A stretch of DNA of 9,082 nucleotides from Candidatus Helarchaeota archaeon (GTDB lineage Archaea > Asgardarchaeota > Lokiarchaeia > Helarchaeales > HEL-GB-A): positions 1-9,082 of the forward strand of contig JABXJT010000129.1 in the NCBI GenBank assembly GCA_013375455.1, read 5' to 3'. Shown here piece by piece: positions 1 to 5,956 of this stretch. Below the pieces are notes generated by a model. That model did no database searches and was not told the DNA's origin. It was given only the letters and a program-made list of their open reading frames with translations. Made by a program: the position numbers and the translations under genes. Each line of letters begins with the position of its first letter. The stretch's first letter is position 1.

Positions 1-39
1 CGTGATATTGAACGCTTTAAAGCAAGAACAGGAGAATGA
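1..39 (+). CDS. Possible C-terminal tail of a gene cut by the left edge
   Basis: Frame 1 is open from the left edge to a TGA at 37-39 and would encode RDIERFKARTGE, a charged helical-looking tail. Frame 2 is also open, to a TAA at 44-46, and would give VILNALKQEQENDY, so the frame cannot be decided from so little sequence. No minus-strand gene seems to start here. There is too little to name a family. Confidence 0.3.
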   Translation, partial: RDIERFKARTGE

Positions 40-61
40 TTATTAAGAATAAAAATTAAAA

Positions 62-101
62 AAATTAATTAATTAGTTCTTAAATTAATTAATTAGTTCT
101 T
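62..101. repeat. Perfect 20-bp tandem duplication upstream of a small membrane protein gene
   Basis: The 20-base unit AAATTAATTAATTAGTTCTT occurs twice without a mismatch (62-81 and 82-101). It is followed by the palindrome CTTAATTAAG (99-108). The block sits 33 bp upstream of the ATG at 134, where a promoter or operator would be expected, and each copy contains A/T-only stretches that could serve as a TATA element. Whether it is a regulator site or only a slippage product cannot be told. Confidence 0.7.
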
Positions 102-117
102 AATTAAGATAAATATA

Positions 118-125
118 AAGGAGGG
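118..125 (+). promoter_or_regulatory. Strong ribosome binding site for the 35-residue protein
   Basis: AAGGAGGG lies 8 nt before the ATG at 134. It is a near-perfect match to the anti-Shine-Dalgarno sequence at normal spacing. This is the main reason to accept the very short reading frame that follows as a real gene. Confidence 0.75.
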
Positions 126-133
126 CATCATTA

Positions 134-241
134 ATGAGTGAAATGTCCACAGGAAAGAAAGTTGGAATGATCCTTCTAGCAACACTTTTTATTGTTGTGG
201 GAATTATCATCATAATCTTTGGTATTGGTCAAATTTTCTAA
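134..241 (+). CDS. Small single-pass membrane protein, 35 residues, unknown function
   Basis: ATG at 134 to TAA at 239-241 encodes 35 residues. A short polar N-terminus (MSEMSTGKK) is followed by one hydrophobic segment at about residues 10-35, with five consecutive isoleucines (24-28) and glycines at 11, 23, 30 and 32. The positive charge before the helix suggests a cytosolic N-terminus, with the helix running almost to the C-terminus like a tail anchor. A strong ribosome binding site precedes it and a 20-bp tandem duplication lies further upstream. It converges with the ArsD-like gene, whose stop is 26 nt away. I do not recognise the family. It is roughly the size of small membrane subunits or regulators, but it lacks the conserved region expected of archaeal Sec61-beta. 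Being a real gene is fairly likely; any function is unknown. Confidence 0.65.
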   Translation: MSEMSTGKKVGMILLATLFIVVGIIIIIFGIGQIF

Positions 242-248
242 AATTCTT

Positions 249-254
249 AAAAAA
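249..254 (-). terminator. T-run after the ArsD-like gene
   Basis: On the minus strand a run of six T (249-254) lies about 12 nt past the TAA of the ArsD-like gene, in the 25-bp gap between convergent genes. Archaeal termination often needs only a U-tract. The run is short, so this is a modest call. Confidence 0.4.
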
Positions 255-266
255 TATTGTAAATTA

Positions 267-626
267 TTACAAACTTCCTAGTTTTTGAGTGATTGTTTCA
301 AAATCGGGGAAACTTCCATAGTGGATGATCTTTTCACCATAAAGAAAGATGGGAAATGCTTGGTTCCCTTCTTTGCGCACGAAATCCTCTACGATTTCAT
401 TCTCTAAATAACTGACAGTTCTTAAAAAGATACGTTTTACTTCAATTTGAAGTTCATTTTCGATTTGTTTTACCACTTTGTTCCGTCTTATTAACTCCTG
501 TCGCATCATATCGGCAGGAGGCAACCCAGGAATCTCGGCAGGGAATCCACAGAAGCCTCCAGTCGGGTCTAACTCAAAAATCTGGAGTGGTACCACATTT
601 TCCGCCTTATTTTTCTTCAATTTCAA
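267..626 (-). CDS. ArsD-like thioredoxin-fold protein
   Basis: The protein has 119 residues. The pattern from residue 14 onward (LQIFELDPTGGFCGFP, later EGNQAFPIFLYGEKIIHYG) follows the ArsD layout: first beta strand, cysteine loop, helices, then the Ala-x-Pro strand turn and a G-x-x-P/F-x-x-E end. ArsD proteins carry As(III)/Sb(III) to the ArsA ATPase. True ArsD uses three cysteines for this, whereas here only Cys26 is in the loop and the adjacent Cys is missing, so arsenite chaperoning is doubtful. No arsA, arsB or arsR is nearby. The start at 626 is a TTG with a weak AAGAGAA upstream, 8 nt after the stop of the 7TM gene. A GTG at 594-596, preceded by AAGGCGG, would give a 109-residue form that fits the family start better. 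It is the last gene of a three-gene minus-strand cluster. The fold assignment is fairly secure; the function is not. Confidence 0.7.
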   Translation of the reverse strand: MKLKKNKAENVVPLQIFELDPTGGFCGFPAEIPGLPPADMMRQELIRRNKVVKQIENELQIEVKRIFLRTVSYLENEIVEDFVRKEGNQAFPIFLYGEKIIHYGSFPDFETITQKLGSL

Positions 627-634
627 AAATTCTC

Positions 635-1726
635 TTAATCAGGTTTTAATTCAAAAATTCTAGCTACAACGGGACGTAATGGGTAAAAATGATTGAGATT
701 CCCTTGCCAAACGTTCATGGTTGGACCGAAAAGCACCTCAAATTCCTTTAGCAGTTCTTTCAACTTGTGATGAACCACGTACAAGTTTTCATCTGCAACC
801 ATGATTGCGATGGCGTTCTGGCTTCGCTCGAATATCATCTTCGCGTCGCCATGGTCAATGACCTCGAGTGATCTTTCGCTTTGAATCATCTCTCCCATTA
901 GCGATTGCATTGCGACTAGACTTCCGCCCAGAAGATCCTCGTCGGCAACCGAACCTTCTCGAAATGGATGTTGGAAGAGACATAACCCATCAGTATTAAG
1001 AACGTATAAATGGCGGATTTTCTCATTCCAATCAAATTCCGTGAAGGAGGGAATAGTATAGAAGCCGTAACCCGTGAGAATGGAAGCAAGGAGAATTAAA
1101 TTTTTAAAAATAGACACGATTTCAAATTGATTCTGCAATATAAACCATATTTCTTGGAAGATTGCCATTATAAACAGTCCAAATCCCAATATAACTAGGA
1201 TCATCTTCTTCCGTATTTTTCCAGGGGTCTTCCAGAGCAATGTATGGAGAAATAGCACAATTAGAATCGCTAAAGGGATTAATAAAATTAAATTGAATCC
1301 GCGAAGGAGTGGTATGTTCGATAGTCGCAAGATGGTTAATGTAATGGCCATCCCAATAAAATAAATCAAGAAAAAGTGTCTGGTATTTCTTCTTATAATT
1401 CGTTCCGCTATAAAAACGAGTATTCCAGTTACAATAACCACGAGTCCAACAACTAAAATGAAATAGATTCTAGTATGTTTTAAGATATTAAGAATTGTTT
1501 CCTCCGCAAAAAAGTTAGAATACGTCATCATCGCAGTTCCCAAGAAGAGGAAAACATAGAGCAGCATCAAGGCAAATGGAATGTATTGTTCGTTTTCAGA
1601 GCGTTTCTGTTTTTTCCATTCTTGGTAAAAAAGTATTGAAAATAAGAATGTAACAATCAGCTGAGCTGTTGCAAGCATTAGACCAAGCTTTTCACTCGGC
1701 TCAATAATGATATATTGCATGGTCAT
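635..1726 (-). CDS. Seven-helix membrane protein with a C-terminal cytosolic longin/roadblock-like domain
   Basis: The protein has 363 residues. Seven hydrophobic segments lie at about 14-34, 49-69, 86-108, 117-134, 144-165, 174-196 and 204-225. The loops after helices 1, 3 and 5 are basic (EWKKQKR, ERIIRRNTR, KTPGKIRKK). By the positive-inside rule the N-terminus is outside and the C-terminus in the cytosol, as in GPCR-like receptors. Residues about 237-345 form a soluble alpha/beta domain with the order strand (HLYVLNTDGLCLF), long helix (DEDLLGGSLVAMQSLMGEM), strands (SLEVIDHGDAKMIFE, AIAIMVADENLYVV), helix (LKELLKEFEVLFG). This is the order of longin/roadblock-type domains common in Asgard proteins; the assignment is inference from pattern. 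The alternative start at Met3 (1720) has GAAGTGG 7 nt upstream and may be the true one. It lies between the CHAT protease (25 nt upstream) and the ArsD-like gene. A sensor or adaptor role is plausible, with no known ligand. Confidence 0.8.
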   Translation of the reverse strand: MTMQYIIIEPSEKLGLMLATAQLIVTFLFSILFYQEWKKQKRSENEQYIPFALMLLYVFLFLGTAMMTYSNFFAEETILNILKHTRIYFILVVGLVVIVTGILVFIAERIIRRNTRHFFLIYFIGMAITLTILRLSNIPLLRGFNLILLIPLAILIVLFLHTLLWKTPGKIRKKMILVILGFGLFIMAIFQEIWFILQNQFEIVSIFKNLILLASILTGYGFYTIPSFTEFDWNEKIRHLYVLNTDGLCLFQHPFREGSVADEDLLGGSLVAMQSLMGEMIQSERSLEVIDHGDAKMIFERSQNAIAIMVADENLYVVHHKLKELLKEFEVLFGPTMNVWQGNLNHFYPLRPVVARIFELKPD

Positions 1727-1734
1727 ACCACTTC

Positions 1735-1751
1735 AAAAAAAAAAAGAGAAA
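1735..1751 (-). terminator. T-tract directly after the CHAT protease stop codon
   Basis: On the minus strand the CHAT stop is followed by TTTCTC and then eleven T in a row (1735-1745), with no strong hairpin. This is a typical archaeal-style U-tract terminator. The next gene begins only 9-15 nt further on, so it may cause partial termination and lower expression of the two downstream genes. Confidence 0.5.
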
Positions 1752-4040
1752 TTAGGCTTTGCAGAGATTGAGGGTTGGGTCACCGTACAGCGAGAAGATC
1801 GCCCAGAAAACGCCACCATATTTCTCCCGCAATTCTTTTCGAGTAGAGAGTATTGCTTCACCGACATTTTCATCGTTATAAAGGAGACCATTATAAAATT
1901 CCTTTGCAAAATCTAAGGCGATATCGTCTGGGATCTCAAAGAGGGGTCCCAAGAAGGCAATGGCGCCAGCTTCGAGGAAAGCTCGTGCGATCCCGCCAAT
2001 TCCAACGATCTTATCTGAAATTGCACCCGTGCTGCAGGCATTTGCGAAAATTAGGGGCCAATTACTCATTTCCATATCATCGATTTCATCGGCAGTGAGA
2101 ATATCGTCACTAAGTAATAGCGCAGAGTCTAGAGGTTCCTTTTCTTCAAATTTGCCATGGCAAGTCAAATGAATCACGTCGCCTTGATTTAAGACTTCAA
2201 GAACTTTTCCCTTTTTTGCATCAGGCTCGATTAATTTCCGAAGGTGAATGCGTTCTGTTTGTTCATAGACATCGAAAAGGTCTAATTCTTCTGTGACCGA
2301 AATCTCCGGAACGTTTTGAGGACTCGCCCCTATAAAGACTAAATCAAGAATTTTCTTCCCAATGCAGAACGGTGGAGGTCGAAAGTCTCTTGTTTCATCA
2401 AAGACGCGTTTGCCTAAACAATACTTGCTGCATAAGAAATCTTCTCCATCATAAGCCAATTCCCACGGAACCAGCAGGTCACCCGTTTCAATCATCAAAT
2501 ATTTGGGCTCAATGGATTGAATGGTTTTTCTAATTTGTTTTGGAATGGACTCATAAACTTGGGCACCTAAGTCCTGCAATCTTGCGAGGGCGGCTTCGGG
2601 ATTTCCTCTATCGAAAACAGCTTCTTCCATCGCTTCTTCTAATTCCTGCACTTTAGACATCTTGACGGTTGCCTTTCCAAAAAGCGAACTCTGTGAAACC
2701 ACAGCCGAAGCCCGAGGCGTGAACAGGGAAAAGAAGAAATCCTCGCCATATCGCACGATCCGAAGGGTTGCATCCAATCGAGTTTCACCAAATTGCGAAG
2801 CAACAGTAACAGATGTAGAGGAAAGTGCTTCATTAACGGGTTCTTTTTTCTTTTTCACGACAATTTTAAGAATGGCACGTCCAATTAACGTTCCTTCCTG
2901 ATAGAATTCGACGGTCAAGCTTCTTATGCCATCCTTTTGAGGCGTGACTCGAAAATTAAGAATGTCGCTATCAGTATCAAGGGGGACGATCAAGCTCCGA
3001 CGAGGCTGATCTACTTTAAAATCTTGTCCAATCACGAGCACTTCGACAATAGGTGGGCCTACTTTTGGCACGGAAATCGTCATAGGTACCGGCATCCCAA
3101 TGACATCTTCCTTAAAGACTCGGAGTCCTATGTTTATGAGGTATTCTTTCTTCTCCGTCATTTCCATAGGCGCCGATACGTCGCCGAATCGTTTAATCTT
3201 TGCCGGTCTTTCTGCTTCGGTCGCTGGGATTCCATAAGCAAGACCTTCACCGGCTTCCTCCTCATCCTCCGCGAGTTCTTCGTCTGCTGGGGGTTGAGAA
3301 GGGACGATTGGAGTTCGAAGAGCCGGGATGCTAGGCATGGGGGTTGGTTCGGGTGCAGCCATCGGTGGGGGAGGCGGGGCTGCTGCTTCTTCTGAAGGTT
3401 CCGCCTTCGGCTTCGGTGGTGCGCCAGCTGGAGCCCTAGGGGGACCCGCCATTGCAGGGGGGCGACTAGGCATCACCCCAACAGCTTTTTCAGGGATCGA
3501 AATCTCAGCAGGTGCTTTTTTAGCTTCTTTCCGCTTCTTTTTACCCTTAGCTCGCTCTTTTTCAACGGCACCATCACCTAAAACTGGAAAAGCGGGACGC
3601 ATGAAATGGAAACCGCCACTTACGTCTTGTAATTGATCGGAGATCTCTTTCATAAGACCCTCTGCCTTACTAAGTTCTCGACGCTCTTCAGCTTTTCTGG
3701 CTCTTTCTGCGGCTAGCTTGAAACGTGCTTTCATCTTAGGCTTGTCTTTTTTGGGAGCCCACTCTTCTTCTTCAAGGCCCATAAGACTAGATAATAATTC
3801 AGAAGATTTGACCTGTTTTTCTAGCGAATAGCCCGTTTTCTTGCTCAGCGTTTCCTTTTGTTCGTGTAATATCCCGGTAACGGTCCTGATCAGCAAGAGT
3901 AATTTCATGATGGCCTCCTCATCATCTTCCTGTTCGGCTAATTCTATGGCCAGATTGAGGTATTTCAGGGCAAGCGTGTATTGTCCTGCGTTTAGTGCTT
4001 GTTCTGCTAATTGTGTGTATTTCTCAATTTGTGTTGTCAA
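1752..4040 (-). CDS. CHAT-domain caspase-like cysteine protease with TPR-like N-terminus
   Basis: Numbering is for the 762-residue form. Residues 5-40 form a TPR-like helical hairpin (AEQALNAGQYTLALKYL). A charged helical stretch runs to about 180, a proline/alanine-rich linker spans 188-253 and an acidic patch 253-265. Beta-rich regions at about 299-397 and 406-455 resemble the sandwich domain often placed before bacterial effector domains. The CHAT domain occupies about 490-762, with the PWEL motif (525-528), catalytic His628 (IHLTCHGKF) and Cys669 (FANACSTG), then GAIAFLGPLFEIPD and the YGDPTLN end. CHAT proteases are cysteine proteases related to caspases and separase; several act as switched effectors. 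Both catalytic residues are present, so activity is likely; the substrate is unknown. The start chosen is a TTG at 4040 with GAGAGG 7 nt upstream; a TTG at 4055 would add five residues but lacks a ribosome site. No signal peptide is seen, so it is cytosolic. It is divergent from the AAA+ ATPase. Confidence 0.9.
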   Translation of the reverse strand: MTTQIEKYTQLAEQALNAGQYTLALKYLNLAIELAEQEDDEEAIMKLLLLIRTVTGILHEQKETLSKKTGYSLEKQVKSSELLSSLMGLEEEEWAPKKDKPKMKARFKLAAERARKAEERRELSKAEGLMKEISDQLQDVSGGFHFMRPAFPVLGDGAVEKERAKGKKKRKEAKKAPAEISIPEKAVGVMPSRPPAMAGPPRAPAGAPPKPKAEPSEEAAAPPPPPMAAPEPTPMPSIPALRTPIVPSQPPADEELAEDEEEAGEGLAYGIPATEAERPAKIKRFGDVSAPMEMTEKKEYLINIGLRVFKEDVIGMPVPMTISVPKVGPPIVEVLVIGQDFKVDQPRRSLIVPLDTDSDILNFRVTPQKDGIRSLTVEFYQEGTLIGRAILKIVVKKKKEPVNEALSSTSVTVASQFGETRLDATLRIVRYGEDFFFSLFTPRASAVVSQSSLFGKATVKMSKVQELEEAMEEAVFDRGNPEAALARLQDLGAQVYESIPKQIRKTIQSIEPKYLMIETGDLLVPWELAYDGEDFLCSKYCLGKRVFDETRDFRPPPFCIGKKILDLVFIGASPQNVPEISVTEELDLFDVYEQTERIHLRKLIEPDAKKGKVLEVLNQGDVIHLTCHGKFEEKEPLDSALLLSDDILTADEIDDMEMSNWPLIFANACSTGAISDKIVGIGGIARAFLEAGAIAFLGPLFEIPDDIALDFAKEFYNGLLYNDENVGEAILSTRKELREKYGGVFWAIFSLYGDPTLNLCKA

Positions 4041-4047
4041 TTTTAAG

Positions 4048-4053
4048 CCTCTC
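4048..4053 (-). promoter_or_regulatory. Ribosome binding site deciding the CHAT protease start
   Basis: On the minus strand GAGAGG lies 7 nt before the TTG at 4040. The upstream in-frame TTG at 4055 overlaps this site and has none of its own. This favours the shorter protein. Confidence 0.55.
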
Positions 4054-4118
4054 AAATGATTTCAATTATTTAGATATTCTTTTAATCTGTAGAACTTTAA
4101 TTTAAAATATTAGGATCG
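4054..4118. promoter_or_regulatory. Shared A/T-rich divergent promoter region of the CHAT protease and the AAA+ ATPase
   Basis: The gap between the two start codons is 93 bp and very A/T-rich. TATA-like stretches occur on both strands, for example TTTAAAAT at 4101-4108 on + and ATTTTAAATT on -. The two genes must share this control region, so a regulator bound here could act on both. No clear operator palindrome was found, and the exact TATA boxes cannot be fixed by eye. Confidence 0.5.
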
Positions 4119-4125
4119 AAGGAAG
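4119..4125 (+). promoter_or_regulatory. Ribosome binding site supporting the TTG start of the AAA+ ATPase
   Basis: AAGGAAG lies 8 nt before the TTG at 4134. The next in-frame ATG at 4152 has no comparable site, so the TTG is preferred. Confidence 0.6.
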
Positions 4126-4133
4126 TTTTCGAG

Positions 4134-5939
4134 TTGGATGAAGAACAGAAGATGCTCTATTTAGACACGCTTAAAGAGGGAACGACGCCATTCGATCGAT
4201 TTGTCTCGCGTGCTGATATGAAGGACATCGTGGACGTGCCTGAGCCCCGCAAGCTCATTGATATTTCAATTTTGAAATTATTGAAGATGATTGGAAGGGA
4301 CCATACGACTCGTTTCCTACCCATAATTGGAGAGGCAGGCGCAGGAAAGACCCATCTCTACTGGGCTTTAAAGGAACGTCAAGATGACCTTGGGTGCTAT
4401 ATTGTTTATATTCCATCACCGCCTGCCCCCGTTCGCATGCTTTTCCACATTTACTCGTGTTTGATGAATGAACTGGGGGATTTTTTGCTGAAACGAGTTG
4501 CTTCAACGCTCATCAAGAGGTATGGTGGCAGCCGCCAATCATTGGATCCATTCGGAATAATTAAAATAAAGCGCAGCTCTCGGGAAATTCAAAGACTAGC
4601 AAGAAAGGATTTTTCTGGCTTGCAAAGTGAATTCGTGCGGACGCTCATTACGTATTACATGAAAGCCATGCATTGGAAATTAGCTGAACGGTGGCTTCTT
4701 GGTGAGGCATTATCCGAAGGCGAACTTAATAAATTGAGCGTGTCGCGAGTTATTGAAGAGGATGATATTTCGATAGCTGCCCTTAAAGTAATCGCGCAAC
4801 AAGTGGATCGCCCCATTATCTTCTACTTTGATGAACTAGAAATCCCTTATAGGTCGTTTGGATCTGAAGCAGAAATTCGCCTTCTTTCCATTCAGAAACG
4901 GATGTACAATGAAATCTCAAATTCTTTAATCATCGTGGCGTGTCTTGCTGACATCTGGCCACGCATAACGGAAATTACGGATAGCGCCATGCGGTCCCGG
5001 ATGGAGATGGAACTTGAATTGCAGCCTTTCACCTTAGATGACACCGAGAATTTATATAAGCGCGCAATGGAAGTGTTCTGGGATGAAAATAACGTTCCGT
5101 CACCTCCAGCTCCGTACTTTCCGTTGAATGAAGGCGTATTTGACCTGGTTTTTCAAAAGACTAAAGGAAATCCCAGAGATACCATTAAGATGACCAAAGT
5201 ATTCATCGATCAAATCCTCTATGATGAAGAGCTCTTCGATCATTTGAAAGAAAAAGTTGAATTCATTGCTAAGGCAAGGGGGCAGGTGGCGGTTCCGTCG
5301 AGCCAACCCGCGCAGGAACCAAGTCCAACAGCTCCAGCGTTTCATGAAATGGGGGAAAAAATCTTGACTGACTTAGATGAGATCATTGACGCTGCCGTGA
5401 AGAAAAAGGAAGAGGAGTTTGAAGCAGAATTAGCCGAGCAAATTCAGGTAACACCCGCTTCGACGGTTAGTGCCGCGATTGATTCAATTCTAACATTCGC
5501 GAAGGAACGAGGGGTTGACGTAAAAGTTGACTTCGATTATGAATTCACGATAGCAGGCAAGAATAAGTCAATAAACGCATTTCTACCAGGGCAAAAGATT
5601 GGAATTGACATACCAACTATCAAATCCTTCGATAAGAGTGGCGGAGTAGCGGCTTACTACGCAATAAATAGATTAAAACAGGCAGTTTCAGAGGGAATTA
5701 TTGATCATGCCTGTCTTATCGTTCCTAGAGAGACTGCAGGGAAAAAATATTCGATGATCCGGGAAGATCTGGGTTCAAAATTAACATTAATTGAATTAAA
5801 TCAGGAAGAGGCTAAGGATTTGATCCGAAATGCAAAAATCATCCCATCCATCAAGGGGCGAGAAGTTGCGAGATTGGTCTTTAAGGACCTTCCACTTGAA
5901 CCCCCATCTTTAGAAACGGAGGAGCAACCAGAAAATTAA
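4134..5939 (+). CDS. ORC/Cdc6-type AAA+ ATPase with a degenerate nuclease-like C-terminal domain
   Basis: The protein has 601 residues. Walker A is GEAGAGKT (66-73) and Walker B is IIFYFDELE (228-236). Sensor 1 lies near LIIVACLADIW (265-275), with arginines at 287 and 289 that could act as a finger. The lid motif GNPR (345-348) is the sensor 2 typical of ORC/Cdc6-like ATPases. A long helical insertion (about 105-210) separates the Walker motifs. A proline-rich linker (386-402) and a charged coiled coil (about 410-438) lead to an alpha/beta domain (about 445-570). Its strand order and the phrases INAFLPGQKIGIDIPTIK and HACLIVPRE resemble Mrr-like restriction-endonuclease domains. However, Asn481 stands where the first Asp is expected, and IDIPTIK does not match E-x-K, so nuclease activity is unlikely. 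The TTG start has a ribosome site. The gene is divergent from the CHAT protease, a likely partner. Closest known uses of such ATPases are replication initiators and defence or death-switch ATPases; the role here is open. Confidence 0.8.
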   Translation: MDEEQKMLYLDTLKEGTTPFDRFVSRADMKDIVDVPEPRKLIDISILKLLKMIGRDHTTRFLPIIGEAGAGKTHLYWALKERQDDLGCYIVYIPSPPAPVRMLFHIYSCLMNELGDFLLKRVASTLIKRYGGSRQSLDPFGIIKIKRSSREIQRLARKDFSGLQSEFVRTLITYYMKAMHWKLAERWLLGEALSEGELNKLSVSRVIEEDDISIAALKVIAQQVDRPIIFYFDELEIPYRSFGSEAEIRLLSIQKRMYNEISNSLIIVACLADIWPRITEITDSAMRSRMEMELELQPFTLDDTENLYKRAMEVFWDENNVPSPPAPYFPLNEGVFDLVFQKTKGNPRDTIKMTKVFIDQILYDEELFDHLKEKVEFIAKARGQVAVPSSQPAQEPSPTAPAFHEMGEKILTDLDEIIDAAVKKKEEEFEAELAEQIQVTPASTVSAAIDSILTFAKERGVDVKVDFDYEFTIAGKNKSINAFLPGQKIGIDIPTIKSFDKSGGVAAYYAINRLKQAVSEGIIDHACLIVPRETAGKKYSMIREDLGSKLTLIELNQEEAKDLIRNAKIIPSIKGREVARLVFKDLPLEPPSLETEEQPEN

Positions 5940-5956
5940 AAAAAGAGAGAAAGAAT
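5938..5956 (-). terminator. T-tract after the second 7TM gene
   Basis: On the minus strand the stop codon at 5957 is followed by TTCTTTCTCTC and seven T (5938-5944). It overlaps the final codons of the convergent ATPase gene. It fits a U-tract terminator without a hairpin. Confidence 0.5.

Noticed and set aside
62..108. CRISPR-like repeats
   Set aside because: There are only two adjacent 20-bp copies with no spacer between them; this is a tandem duplication, and no cas gene is present.
267..626. Bona fide arsenic metallochaperone ArsD
   Set aside because: The paired metal-binding cysteines are missing and no ars genes are present, so only the fold relation is kept.
2937..3395. 152-residue + strand frame
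   Set aside because: It lies wholly opposite the beta-sandwich and linker of the CHAT gene, and its sequence is rich in R, W, C and H as expected of a shadow frame.
3328..3636. Gly/Ala-rich open frame on the + strand
   Set aside because: It is the complement of the proline/alanine-rich linker of the CHAT protease; its composition is explained by GGx/GCx codons opposite CCx/GCx, and it has no domain.
1752..4040. Type III-E CRISPR-associated TPR-CHAT (Craspase) protease
   Set aside because: No Cas7-11-like gene, repeat array or other cas gene is in the window, and the N-terminal TPR region is much shorter than in that family.
5466..5843. Active restriction nuclease fused to the ATPase
   Set aside because: The acidic and E-x-K residues needed for metal-dependent cleavage are not seen, and there is no methyltransferase nearby.
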